Positions 8,107-15,983 of a stretch of 64,000 bases of DNA are shown piece after piece. The DNA lies in the NCBI RefSeq assembly GCF_001514285.1, contig NZ_KQ949023.1:186001-250000 (forward strand), in the 5' to 3' direction. Position 1 is the stretch's first letter; each line of letters starts with the position of its first letter. The translations under genes were made by a program, and so were the position numbers. Origin of the DNA: Streptomyces sp. DSM 15324 (GTDB taxonomy: Bacteria > Actinomycetota > Actinomycetes > Streptomycetales > Streptomycetaceae). The notes below the pieces were generated by a model. It saw only the letters and a list, made by a program, of their open reading frames with translations, ran no database searches and had not been told where the DNA came from.

Positions 8107-9582
8107 TCAGATGGTCACGTTGTCCACCTGGAGCGTCTGCACCGACTTCGCCGGGAAGGACAGCGCCACCGTCTTGCCGCTGAGGAAGGTGTCCGAGCGG
8201 GCCTTGTAGAGGTCGCCGCCGCCGGACGTCAGGGTGGACCAGCGCGGGACCAGGCCGCTGGTGCCGCCGGAGACCGTGGTGAAGCGGGAGAGGTCGAAGG
8301 TCAGGGTCTGGGCGGAGGTGGAGGTGTTCAGGGCCACGATGACGAGACGCTTCGCCGTCGCGTCGTACGCCGCCACCGCGTTGGCGACGCCCGTGTCGAG
8401 GATCTTCATGCCGGGGCGGATGTGCCTGCTGAACTGGGCCATCACGTAGTACTTCGTCTCGACCGCGCCGGCCTGGAGGGTGCTCGCGTCGTACTTGATC
8501 ACGCCCCAGCCCGCCGTCGGGTCCATGACCTGCCAGTAGACCCACGCCGTCGGGTGCAGCCAGCGGAAGTCGTAGAGGAGGTTGAAGGCCATGGTGTAGC
8601 CGGTGCCGTCGCTGTCGCCGGTCTCGGAGTTCCACAGGGCCTTGCCGGCCGTCGTCACCACATCCGTGTACAACAGGTCCCTTCGGCCGCCCGAGCCCTG
8701 GTAGCCGTGGACGTTGACCCGGTTGACGTAGCCCTTCGTGGTGGAGGAGAAGGAGTTCCAGGTGGTGCGGGCCAGGTCGTAGTTGGTCTCGTCGCTCGCG
8801 GAGATCCTCATCGACGTCAGGCCGCGCTTGTCCAGCTCACTGCGCAGGTACGGCAGGACGGCCGCCTGGACGGTCGCGTCCATGTGGCAGCCCTCCTGCG
8901 TGCCGGTCGCCGTCCACCAGGAGGACGAGGGCTCGTTGAAGGGGTCGACCGTCGCGAAGTTCACGCCCCAGTTGTTCTTGGCGTAGAGGGCGACCGCGGC
9001 CAGGTGCGAGGCGTGCTGGCGGTAGTTCCAGGACTGGAGGTTGTTGCCGCCGCCGGAGGCACCGGACGGGTTGTGGTTCAGACACATCCACCACATGGGG
9101 GAGTTGGCGAAGAGTTCGGTGGTCGCCCCGCGGGAGACCGCCTTCTGGAGCATCGCGCGCTGGGTCGCGTCCGCCGTCCAGTTCCAGGCCGAGGACGTGG
9201 GGTCCTCGTTGTTCCAGTCCTGCCAGTAGCCCTCGATCTGCTTGAAGGCGGGGATGCTGGCGGAGGCCACCATCGACTCGCCGCTCACCGTGTTCCAGCT
9301 GCACGCGCCGAGGTTGTAGCGGGCGATGTTCAGGCCGAGGCCGGGCAGGCTCGTGCCGTTGTAGGTCACCGACTTGGTGGTGAAGAAGGCGTCGGCGAAG
9401 TCGTCCCGGGCGCCGAAGACGTTGGCCCACCAGGCGAGGGAGGTGCCCCAGCCCTCCCAGGTGCCGTAGGAGGTCGACGGGTTGACGGCGATGGTGGCGT
9501 CGGCGTGGGCGGTGCCCGTCGCCACTGCGCTGCCGAAGAGCGCGCCGCCGGTGGCGGCCAGCAGTGTCCTGCGTCGGATCAT
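8107..9582 (-). CDS. Secreted GH30-family glycoside hydrolase, probable endo-beta-1,6-galactanase
   Basis: 491 aa. The N-terminus MIRRRTLLAATGGALFGSAV is a twin-arginine type signal ending near AHA|DATI. The catalytic domain starts with WEGWGTSLAWWANVFG, the signature of GH30 subfamily 5 enzymes that cleave beta-1,6-galactan side chains of arabinogalactan proteins. The probable acid/base Glu is in DPFNEPSSSWW and the nucleophile Glu in LWNSETGDSDG. The C-terminal part (TLTFDLSRF, AVALSF-type strands) is the usual beta domain; no carbohydrate-binding module is seen. It is divergent from the class E sortase gene across 210 bp. The released galacto-oligosaccharides could feed the galactoside operon at 51929-58442, though the two are not adjacent. 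Confidence 0.85.
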   Translation of the reverse strand: MIRRRTLLAATGGALFGSAVATGTAHADATIAVNPSTSYGTWEGWGTSLAWWANVFGARDDFADAFFTTKSVTYNGTSLPGLGLNIARYNLGACSWNTVSGESMVASASIPAFKQIEGYWQDWNNEDPTSSAWNWTADATQRAMLQKAVSRGATTELFANSPMWWMCLNHNPSGASGGGNNLQSWNYRQHASHLAAVALYAKNNWGVNFATVDPFNEPSSSWWTATGTQEGCHMDATVQAAVLPYLRSELDKRGLTSMRISASDETNYDLARTTWNSFSSTTKGYVNRVNVHGYQGSGGRRDLLYTDVVTTAGKALWNSETGDSDGTGYTMAFNLLYDFRWLHPTAWVYWQVMDPTAGWGVIKYDASTLQAGAVETKYYVMAQFSRHIRPGMKILDTGVANAVAAYDATAKRLVIVALNTSTSAQTLTFDLSRFTTVSGGTSGLVPRWSTLTSGGGDLYKARSDTFLSGKTVALSFPAKSVQTLQVDNVTI

Positions 9583-9792
9583 GGCTACTCCGCTCCGAGT
9601 TGTGGCCGGTCCCGTGCGGCCGAAACGAAGCATCGGGTGTGGCGCGTGGGGTTGTCGAGAGTTTGGACAGCCCTTTCTCCAACCTGTGGAGGAAGGGGTG
9701 GGCCGGGTACCCGGCGAGGGTTCGGGGGCGAATGCGCAGGTCGTGCGCGCAAGGCTCTGGAGAGCTCGTCCGTACGGCCTTATGGTGCCCCG

Positions 9793-10599
9793 ATGGCACG
9801 CAGCGTGCGGATCCCCCTCGTGCAGCACAGCTCCCTGCGTCGGCGTGCCCGGTACCGGCGGGTGCTCTGGACCGGCGCCGAACTCCTCGTCACCACCGGG
9901 GTGTTGGTTCTCCTCCTCGTCGCCCATCAGCTGTGGTGGACCAACCGGGAGGCGCGGGAGGGCGCCGAACGGAAGGTGGAGGCGCTGGAGCGGGAGTGGG
10001 GCGGCGACCGCGGGCACGACCTCTCGGGCGGCGGCGGGGGCGGGGCGTCCGGCGGCTCCGCCACGGACTCGTCCGGCTCCGGTGCGACGGGCGGGACGAC
10101 CTCCGGTACGACGTCCGGCTCGGGCGGCGGTACGAACCCCCGTGCCTCCGAGGCCTACGCCGTCCTCCGCATCCCCCGCCTCGGTCTCCGGGTCCCCGTC
10201 GCCGAGGGCACCGACAAGCAGAAGGTGCTGAACAAGGGGTACGTCGGCCACTACGCCCACACCCAACAGCCGGGCCAGGCAGGCAACTTCGCGGTCGCCG
10301 GGCACCGCAACACCCACGGCGAACCCTTCCGGCACCTCAACCGCCTCAGGAAGGGCGACAGGGTGGAGGTGGAGACGAGGAGCACGACCTACACGTACAC
10401 CGTCGACAAGATCCTGCCGCGGACCTCACCCCGCGACTCGGGCGTGGTCCGGCCCGTGCCCCGCTCCCTGACCGAGCCCGCCTACGGCTACACCCTCCCG
10501 GGCCACTACCTCACGCTCACCACCTGCACCCCCGAGTACACCTCGCGCTACCGGCTGGTGGTGTGGGGGAAGCTCGTCGCGTCGCGGCCCCGCGGGTAG
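9793..10599 (+). CDS. Class E sortase
   Basis: 268 aa. A short basic N-terminus is followed by one transmembrane segment (about residues 29-47), a flexible Gly/Ser/Thr linker (about 78-115), and the sortase beta-barrel. Catalytic residues are visible: His in VAGHRNTHG, Cys in TLTTCTPEY and Arg in SRYRLVVWG. Class E sortases anchor LAXTG proteins, including long chaplins, to the Streptomyces cell wall, which fits a type II membrane topology with the enzyme outside. No sorting substrate is next to it; the nearest wall-associated candidate is at 17191. ATG 9793 was chosen because it precedes the basic and transmembrane segments directly. Confidence 0.92.
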   Translation: MARSVRIPLVQHSSLRRRARYRRVLWTGAELLVTTGVLVLLLVAHQLWWTNREAREGAERKVEALEREWGGDRGHDLSGGGGGGASGGSATDSSGSGATGGTTSGTTSGSGGGTNPRASEAYAVLRIPRLGLRVPVAEGTDKQKVLNKGYVGHYAHTQQPGQAGNFAVAGHRNTHGEPFRHLNRLRKGDRVEVETRSTTYTYTVDKILPRTSPRDSGVVRPVPRSLTEPAYGYTLPGHYLTLTTCTPEYTSRYRLVVWGKLVASRPRG

Positions 10600-10620
10600 C
10601 CGGCCCGGGGAGGCCCACCT

Positions 10621-10674
10621 GGCAAGGGTGGGTGGGCCGGCAAGGGTGGGTGCGCCGGCAAGGGTGGGCGGGCC
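10621..10674 (+). repeat. Three tandem 18-bp G-rich repeats
   Basis: Units GGCAAGGGTGGGTGGGCC, GGCAAGGGTGGGTGCGCC and GGCAAGGGTGGGCGGGCC follow each other without gaps between the convergent sortase and GntR genes. The GGG runs at short spacing fit a G-quadruplex pattern on the plus strand. Confidence 0.85.
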
Positions 10675-10717
10675 GCGTGGGTCGTCCGACGAGACGATGT
10701 CCCACCGGGTCGGCTGT

Positions 10718-11101
10718 TCATCCTCCCCTCCCCAGTGCCTCCCGCACCGCCGTGAGGATCGCCTCCGGGCTCGCGCCGATGGCCCGGGCGACCGCGGTGA
10801 AGTCGCGGGTGAGGGTGGCGAGTTGGGCGGGGTCGAAGCGGACCGGCCCGGTGGGCAGGGCCGCGACGCGGGTGCCGGCGCCGCGCCGGGTGCGGATCAG
10901 TTCGGCGGCCTCCAGCTCGCGGTAGGCGCGGGCCACGGTGCCGGGCGCGAGGCCCAGGTCGGCGGCGAGCTGGCGGACGGTCGGCAGGCGTTCGCCCTCG
11001 GTCAGCCGGCCGGTGAGGATCAGCGTGGCGAGCTGCGCGCGGATCTGCTCGTACGGCGGGACCTGGCTGGTCGTGTCGACCCGGACGGCGGCCTCACTCA
11101 T
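10718..11101 (-). CDS. GntR-family repressor, YtrA subfamily
   Basis: 127 aa. A winged helix-turn-helix covers about residues 15-80 (VPPYEQIRAQLATLI, LPTVRQLAADLGLAPGTVA, LIRTRRGAGTRV). Only a short helical tail follows, the hallmark of the YtrA group, which lacks a large ligand domain. The start overlaps the stop of the upstream membrane-protein gene by 8 bp, so they form one operon. YtrA-type regulators commonly autoregulate and control membrane proteins or ABC transporters in cell-envelope stress. Two 24-bp imperfect palindromes ahead of the operon (11872-11935) fit their operator type. The ligand or signal is unknown. Confidence 0.9.
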   Translation of the reverse strand: MSEAAVRVDTTSQVPPYEQIRAQLATLILTGRLTEGERLPTVRQLAADLGLAPGTVARAYRELEAAELIRTRRGAGTRVAALPTGPVRFDPAQLATLTRDFTAVARAIGASPEAILTAVREALGRGG

Positions 11102-11852
11102 CGTCGACGGCCCGGGGGACCACGATGGTGAACACGGACCAGCCGAGGGCGAACAGGCTGAGCAGGCCCAGCGGGTAGATCACCAGGGCGGTGACGTTGC
11201 CCAGCATTCCGGCGCATCGTGAGTAGAACAGCACTCTGCCGATCATGCCCAGGACCAGCAGCAGCTGGCTGGAGACGAGCAGGCCCCAGGCCGCGGTGAT
11301 CGCCCAACTGCGGTCGTGGCGCTGCCGGTTCTCGCCCGGGCGGTGGGCGATGCGGCGCAGAGCCCAGGCGCAGGCCGCGGTGCCGAGAGTGACGGAGACC
11401 AGGACCGGGGTGGCGTAGTGGAGGCCGGGCCAGGGGGTGAGCCGGCGGGTCAGGCCCACGGCGCAGGTGACGGCGAGCGCCCGGCCGCTGTGGCCCGCGC
11501 GGTCGGCGTCGGCCGCGGCGATCCCGATCGTCAGCAGCAGGACGAGGAACGCCGACTGCAGGACGAGCAGCCGGGCCATCCGTGGCGGTACGTGGTCGCG
11601 GACCCGGCGCGGGGAGAGGGCCGCCCTGCGGACCCGGTCCTGCGGGGCGGGGGTGAGGGAGTCGCCGAGCAGGACCCCGCCCACGGCGCACAGTCCGAAG
11701 GCGGTGACGGCCGCCACGAACGGCATGGCCATGTCGTCACTGTCCATCGTGGCCAGCCCCTGGGCGACCGCCGCCCCGAGCGCGAGCCCCGCCCAGCGGG
11801 CGCAGAGGTCGGCCCGGGCCAGGAGTCTCTCGGGCGTGACGGTGTCGATCAT
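11094..11852 (-). CDS. Polytopic membrane protein in operon with the GntR repressor
   Basis: 252 aa with about six hydrophobic helices (for example MPFVAAVTAFGLCAVGGVLL, LLVLQSAFLVLLLTIGIAAA, and near the end VIYPLGLLSLFALGWSVF). There is no signal peptide and no recognisable catalytic motif. ATG 11852 comes 20 bp after the first palindromic operator, so expression is probably controlled by the repressor encoded next. Many YtrA operons include an ABC ATPase; none is present here, so this protein would act alone or with a partner elsewhere. Family not identified. Confidence 0.82.
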   Translation of the reverse strand: MIDTVTPERLLARADLCARWAGLALGAAVAQGLATMDSDDMAMPFVAAVTAFGLCAVGGVLLGDSLTPAPQDRVRRAALSPRRVRDHVPPRMARLLVLQSAFLVLLLTIGIAAADADRAGHSGRALAVTCAVGLTRRLTPWPGLHYATPVLVSVTLGTAACAWALRRIAHRPGENRQRHDRSWAITAAWGLLVSSQLLLVLGMIGRVLFYSRCAGMLGNVTALVIYPLGLLSLFALGWSVFTIVVPRAVDDE

Positions 11853-11871
11853 GTCGTCCCCCGGTGGAATG

Positions 11872-11895
11872 CTTGTATCAAGTGGTGAGTACAAG
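11872..11895. promoter_or_regulatory. YtrA-type operator 1
   Basis: 24-bp imperfect palindrome beginning CTTGTATCAAG and ending GTACAAG, 20 bp before the membrane-protein start. It pairs with a second copy 40 bp further upstream and is probably the autoregulatory site of the GntR protein at 10718-11101. Confidence 0.7.
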
Positions 11896-11911
11896 ATGCC
11901 GGGGGCGGCTT

Positions 11912-11935
11912 CTTGTGTCAAACCCTTGATACAAG
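11912..11935. promoter_or_regulatory. YtrA-type operator 2
   Basis: 24-bp palindrome with arms CTTGTGTCAA and TTGATACAAG. The 40-bp spacing to operator 1 is about four helical turns, so both lie on the same DNA face. Confidence 0.7.
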
Positions 11936-12060
11936 GCGGCGGTGCGCCGAACGCCCCGGGTGTGGAACCCTGGTACCGGTCCCGGACGTCCATAGGGGAG
12001 ACGGGCGAGACCTGCGAGACGTGCGAGAAGCGAGACGTGCGAGAAGGGGGAGGGGGGAAC

Positions 12061-12372
12061 GTGATCCGCAAGCGGCTCACCGCGCGTTCCGCGCCGCTGC
12101 TCCTCTTCCTCGTGCTCGACGTCCTGCTCCTCGACACCGGCAGCCTCTCGGCCGCCGTCGCGCTCGCCGCGACCGCCGCCGCCTCCTCCGCGCTCGCGGT
12201 CTGCGCCCTGGTCGCCTCCCGCAGCGCGCCCGTCGTCCCGCCCACCCGGGTACGCACGGCCATCAGGGACCGCGCCCGGCGCACGGCCTTCCTGCCGCAA
12301 CGCGACCCGGACGCCTCCGGCCGGCCCCGCCCCCGAGCCCCCGGCCCCGCCCTCCCGGCGACCGCCGCGTAG
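12061..12372 (+). CDS. DUF6412-family small membrane protein
   Basis: 103 aa from GTG 12061, preceded by the strong site GGGGGAGGGGGG. Two hydrophobic segments (PLLLFLVLDVLLLDTGSL, then an Ala-rich AVALAATAAASSALAVCALV) are followed by a conserved cytoplasmic tail, RVRTAIRDRARRTAFLPQRD and DASGRPRPRAPG. I recognise this tail as the signature of DUF6412 proteins that sit next to a YidC/Oxa1 gene in streptomycetes. The neighbour 96 bp downstream is indeed a YidC/Oxa1 paralogue, so a shared role in membrane-protein insertion is plausible. The molecular function is unknown. Confidence 0.82.
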   Translation: MIRKRLTARSAPLLLFLVLDVLLLDTGSLSAAVALAATAAASSALAVCALVASRSAPVVPPTRVRTAIRDRARRTAFLPQRDPDASGRPRPRAPGPALPATAA

Positions 12373-12468
12373 GGCACGTCCGTCTTCTCCCCGTGACCCC
12401 GCGCGGGTCGTCATGCCGCCCCTTTCCGCAGTTCCGGCACGACGAGACCCCCGGAGGGCTCCTCACCC

Positions 12469-13170
12469 ATGTCCGTTTTCGCCACCCTGGTCGAGCACCT
12501 CGCCGACCTGCTCCAGCCGCTGTTCGGCGCGTCCGCGGCGGCTGCCGCGATCGTCCTGTTCACGGCGGCCGTACGACTCCTCGTCCACCCCCTGTCCCGG
12601 GCGGCGGCCCGCGGCCAGAAGGCCCGGACGGCGCTCCAGCCGAGGATCGCCGAACTGCGCAGGAAGCACGCGCGCAACCCCGAGAGGCTCCAGCGGGCGG
12701 TGCTCGACCTGCACGCCGAGGAAAAGGTGTCGCCGCTGTCCGGGCTGCTGCCCAGCCTCTGCCAGGTGCCCGCGTTCTTCCTGCTCTACCACCTCTTCTC
12801 CAGCACCTCGATCGGCGGCGAGGCCAACGCCCTGCTCGCCCATCGGCTCCTCGCCGCGCCCCTCGGCGACCGCTGGACCGACGCGCTGGGCGGTGACGGG
12901 CCGTTCGGGCCGGCCGGGCTGGTCTACCTGGCGCTGTTCGCCGTCGTCGCGGCCGTCGCCACGGTCAACTTCCTGCGGGCCAGGCGGGTCCCGCTGCCCG
13001 AGACCGGCACCGGCCAGGAGGTGCCCGGCCTCGGTGCGATCACCAAGGTCATGCCGTTCCTGTCCTTCTTCACCCTGGTCACCGTGGCCGTGGTCCCGCT
13101 CGCCGCGGCGCTGTACGTCATCACCAGTACGACGTGGAGCGCGGTCGAGCGGGCCGCGCTGTACCGGTGA
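12469..13170 (+). CDS. YidC/Oxa1-family membrane protein insertase (short paralogue)
   Basis: 233 aa, shorter than the main streptomycete YidC. Features: an N-terminal transmembrane helix (AAAAIVLFTAAVRLLVHPL) with the conserved Arg that lies in the insertase groove, a charged cytoplasmic hairpin (KARTALQPRIAELRRKH), the PSLCQVPAFFLLYHLF helix, and two C-terminal helices. It lies downstream of the DUF6412 gene in the same direction. The role is insertion of membrane proteins, perhaps a specialised subset because a housekeeping YidC is normally encoded near oriC. No signal peptide or C-terminal ribosome-binding extension is seen. Confidence 0.9.
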   Translation: MSVFATLVEHLADLLQPLFGASAAAAAIVLFTAAVRLLVHPLSRAAARGQKARTALQPRIAELRRKHARNPERLQRAVLDLHAEEKVSPLSGLLPSLCQVPAFFLLYHLFSSTSIGGEANALLAHRLLAAPLGDRWTDALGGDGPFGPAGLVYLALFAVVAAVATVNFLRARRVPLPETGTGQEVPGLGAITKVMPFLSFFTLVTVAVVPLAAALYVITSTTWSAVERAALYR

Positions 13171-13270
13171 CCATGGTGACGGTCCAGTACGTGAACCGGG
13201 TATTGCGGAGTGCAGGCGCAGCTTGGAGGATCGGCCAGACATCGGATGGCTGCACCCGGAGATGGTGATC

Positions 13271-14128
13271 ATGAAACTTCTGCGAGTCGGTACGGCGGGC
13301 GCGGAGCGTCCCGCGCTCCTCGACGCCGACGCAACCCTGCGGGACCTGTCGGGTGTCGTGGACGACATCGACGGCGCGCTGCTCGCCGACGCCGACGCGC
13401 TCGGCCGCGTCCGCGCAGCCGCCGAGGCCGGCGACCTGCCCGCGCTCGACGCGACCGGGCTGCGGATCGGGCCGCCGCTGGCCCGGATCGGCAAGATCGT
13501 GTGCATCGGGCTGAACTACCACGACCACGCCCGGGAGACCGGCGCCGAGCCGCCGGCCGAGCCCGTCGTCTTCTTCAAGGCGGCGGACACGGTCGTCGGT
13601 CCGTACGACACCGTGCTCGTCCCGCGCGGGTCCGTGAAGACCGACTGGGAGGTGGAGCTGGCCGTCGTCATCGGGCGCACGGCCCGCTACCTGGAGTCGG
13701 CCGAGGAGGGGCTCGCGCATGTCGCCGGGTACGCGGTGGCGCACGACGTGTCCGAACGGGAGTTCCAGATCGAGCGGGGCGGGACCTGGGACAAGGGGAA
13801 GAACTGCGAGACGTTCAACCCCCTGGGACCGTGGCTGGTGACCGCCGACGAGGTCGGCGATCCGCAGGAGCTGTCGCTGCGGCTGTGGGTCAACGGGGAG
13901 CTGAAGCAGGACGGGACCACGGCCGAGCAGATCTTCCCCGTGGGGGAGGTCGTGCGGTACGTCAGCCAGTTCATGACGCTCTACCCCGGGGACGTGATCA
14001 ACACGGGGACGCCGGCGGGGGTGGCGCTGGGCGAGCCCGAGCCGAAGCCGTTCCTGAGGGCGGGGGACGTCGTGGAGCTGGAGATCTCGGGGCTGGGTAG
14101 GCAGCGGCAGGAGTTCAAGGACGCGTGA
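13271..14128 (+). CDS. Fumarylacetoacetate hydrolase (FAH) family protein
   Basis: 285 aa. A small N-terminal domain is followed by the FAH fold beginning IGKIVCIGLNYHDHARETG. Metal-binding acidic residues appear in the expected pattern: VKTDWEVELAVVIGRTAR (E-x-E) and AGYAVAHDVSEREFQ (Asp). Lys in TWDKGKNCETFNPLGPW and the late GDVINTGTPAGVALG complete the family signature. Members include acylpyruvases, oxaloacetate decarboxylases and 2-keto-3-deoxy sugar-acid hydrolases; substrate is not decidable here. ATG 13271 is preceded by a GGAG. It appears to be transcribed alone. Confidence 0.9.
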   Translation: MKLLRVGTAGAERPALLDADATLRDLSGVVDDIDGALLADADALGRVRAAAEAGDLPALDATGLRIGPPLARIGKIVCIGLNYHDHARETGAEPPAEPVVFFKAADTVVGPYDTVLVPRGSVKTDWEVELAVVIGRTARYLESAEEGLAHVAGYAVAHDVSEREFQIERGGTWDKGKNCETFNPLGPWLVTADEVGDPQELSLRLWVNGELKQDGTTAEQIFPVGEVVRYVSQFMTLYPGDVINTGTPAGVALGEPEPKPFLRAGDVVELEISGLGRQRQEFKDA

Positions 14129-14192
14129 GCGCTCCGCTTGGGGGGCGGGGAAGTGCGGTGGTGTGTCGGGTGCGGGCCCGGTGTGGCTTGTC

Positions 14193-14335
14193 GCGCAGTT
14201 CCCCGCGCCCCTGAAGGATGCGCAGTTCCCCGCGCCCCTGAAGAGATTGCGCAGTTCCCCGCGCCCCCGAAAAGATTGCGCAGTTCCCCGCGCCCCCGGA
14301 AAGAACGCGCAGTTCCCTGTGCCCCCGAGCAAGGT
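14193..14335. repeat. Five tandem copies of a 27-29-bp intergenic repeat
   Basis: Starts at 14193, 14220, 14249, 14278 and 14307. Each unit begins GCGCAGTTCCCCGCGCCCC and ends in a variable GAAGAGATT-type tail; the fifth copy carries CTGTG in place of CCGCG. It lies between convergent genes (FAH hydrolase and UPF0303). Confidence 0.9.
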
Positions 14336-14339
14336 CCTT

Positions 14340-14846
14340 CTACAGGTACTTCTCCAGGAACCGTTCCAGTGCCTCGACCACGAAGCGGTGGTCCTCCAGT
14401 TGGGGTAGGCCCGAGACCGTCACCGCGCCCACCACGCCCACTCCGTCCACGGTGATGGGGAAGGAGCCGCCGTGGGCCGCGTAGGTGTCCTGGTCGAGGC
14501 GGGAGGACTCCTCGAACGTCGTGCCCCTCGCGCGGAAGCGGGCGCCGACCAGGTAGGAGGAGGCGCTGTAGCGTTCCACCACGCGGCGCTTGCGGGCGAT
14601 CCAGGCGTCGTTGTCGGGGGTGGAGCCGGGTAGGGCCGCGTGGAAGAGCTGCGAGCCGCAGCGGTGGATGTCGACCGCCACCGGGGCCTCGCGCTCGCGG
14701 GCCATCTCCACCAGGAGCGAGCCGAGCGCCCAGGCGTCCTCGTGGGTGAACTGGCGGAAGACCAGCCGTCGTTCCTGCGCCCGGAGCTCCTCCAGGCTCG
14801 GGGTGATCTCCGGGGTGAACTTCGGGGTCAGCTCGTGGGTGCTCAT
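14340..14846 (-). CDS. UPF0303 / heme-degrading-domain protein
   Basis: 168 aa. The order of features follows the GlcG/HbpS-like fold of UPF0303: an N-terminal helix, LVFRQFTHEDAWALGSLLVE, AVDIHRCGSQLFHAALPGS, NDAWIARKRRVVERY and a C-terminal GSFPITVDGVGVVGAVTVSG. Related HbpS proteins bind heme, but the extracellular signal and metal residues of HbpS are not obvious here. ATG 14846 overlaps the stop of the upstream oxidoreductase gene (ATGA), so it is the second gene of a two-gene operon. Its job in sugar metabolism is not known. Confidence 0.88.
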   Translation of the reverse strand: MSTHELTPKFTPEITPSLEELRAQERRLVFRQFTHEDAWALGSLLVEMAREREAPVAVDIHRCGSQLFHAALPGSTPDNDAWIARKRRVVERYSASSYLVGARFRARGTTFEESSRLDQDTYAAHGGSFPITVDGVGVVGAVTVSGLPQLEDHRFVVEALERFLEKYL

Positions 14847-15928
14847 GACAGCGTCACCGCCACTCCGTCTCGTGCCGAACGGCGGGCCGCCTCCAGGACG
14901 TCGAGGGCGGCGGCCGCCTCGGCGGCGGTCACCGGGTTCGGGCCGCCGTCGATCAGTGCCTTGGCCACCGCAGCGTAGTAGGCGGGATAGTTCCCGGGGA
15001 GGGTCCGTACGGGTCGGCCGCCGCCGGTCAGGGGGGATTCCCCGGCGCCGACGCGGCCCCACAGCTCCTCGGGTTCCTCGCCCCAGCCGGGTCCGGGGCG
15101 TCCGCCCTCGCGCAGCGCCGCCTCCTGCGGGTCCAGGCCGTACTTCACGTAGCCCGCCGTCGAGCCCAGGACCCGCAGGCGCGGACCGAGCTGGGGGGTG
15201 GTCGCGGACACGTAGAGGTGGGAGCGGACCCCGCTGCGATGCGTGAGCGCGACGAAGGTGTCGTCGTCGGCCTGCGCGCCGGGGCGCCGGACGTCCGCCT
15301 CGGCGTACACGGACGCGGCGGGGCCGAACAGGGTCAGCGCCTGGTCGACGACATGGCTCCCGAGGTCGTACAGCAGACCTCCGATCTCTGCGGGGTCGCC
15401 GGACTCCCGCCAGCCGCCCTTCGGCTGCGGCCGCCACCGTTCGAAGCGCGACTCGAACCGTCGTACGTCGCCCAGCTCGCCGTCGGCCAGCAGGGCGCGC
15501 AGGGTGAGGAAGTCGTTGTCCCAGCGTCGGTTCTGGAAGACGGAGAGGAACAGGCCCCGCTCGTCGGCGAGGGCGGCGAGGGCGCGTGCCTTAGCGGCGG
15601 TGCCGGCGACCGGCTTGTCCACGACGACGGCGAGGCCCGCCTCCAGGGCGGCCGTGGCCAGCGGGACGTGGGTGCGGTTCGGGGACGCGACGACGACCAG
15701 GTCCAGCTCGTCGGCGCGGGCGAGGAGGTCCTCGGCGGTCGCGGCGAGCCGTACGTCCGGGAACTCGGCGCGGGCCTGGTCCTGCCGCTCGGGGTTCGAG
15801 GTGACCACCGTGTCCAGGGTCAGGCCCTCCGTGGCGGCGATCAGCGGGGCGTGGAAGACCGATCCCGCGAGGCCGTAGCCGATCAGGCCCACGCGCACCG
15901 GGGTCTCGCCAGTCTTGCGTCCAGTCAT
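14843..15928 (-). CDS. Gfo/Idh/MocA-family NAD(P)-dependent oxidoreductase
   Basis: 361 aa. An N-terminal Rossmann fold (RVGLIGYGLAGSVFHAPLI) is followed by the family motif VVVDKPVAGTAAKA with its conserved Lys. The C-terminal alpha/beta domain includes GGLLYDLGSHVVDQALTLFG, whose His is the usual catalytic residue. Members oxidise sugars, inositols or their derivatives. It is divergent from a ROK regulator, and a 27-bp palindrome begins 6 bp upstream of its start, so it is the likely target of that regulator. The substrate is presumably the sugar sensed by the ROK protein. Confidence 0.92.
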   Translation of the reverse strand: MTGRKTGETPVRVGLIGYGLAGSVFHAPLIAATEGLTLDTVVTSNPERQDQARAEFPDVRLAATAEDLLARADELDLVVVASPNRTHVPLATAALEAGLAVVVDKPVAGTAAKARALAALADERGLFLSVFQNRRWDNDFLTLRALLADGELGDVRRFESRFERWRPQPKGGWRESGDPAEIGGLLYDLGSHVVDQALTLFGPAASVYAEADVRRPGAQADDDTFVALTHRSGVRSHLYVSATTPQLGPRLRVLGSTAGYVKYGLDPQEAALREGGRPGPGWGEEPEELWGRVGAGESPLTGGGRPVRTLPGNYPAYYAAVAKALIDGGPNPVTAAEAAAALDVLEAARRSARDGVAVTLS

Positions 15929-15933
15929 GGCCC

Positions 15934-15960
15934 CACTTTCGCAACGCTGTTGCCAAAGTG
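15934..15960. promoter_or_regulatory. 27-bp palindromic operator between oxidoreductase and ROK regulator
   Basis: Arms CACTTTCGCAAC and GTTGCCAAAGTG flank GCT; 11 of 12 arm positions are complementary. The centre is 19 bp from the oxidoreductase start and 37 bp from the ROK start. This is the most likely binding site of the adjacent ROK regulator, able to control both directions. Confidence 0.75.
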
Positions 15961-15983
15961 CAAGCAAGGGGGAGAATGGAGGG

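Noticed and set aside
7921..9792. Long in-frame extension upstream of the class E sortase
   Set aside because: The extension is antisense to the GH30 gene and has no domain; the sortase has its own good start at 9793.
14193..14335. CRISPR array
   Set aside because: Repeats are directly adjacent with no spacers and no cas genes; the Cas4-like nuclease elsewhere is in a helicase operon.
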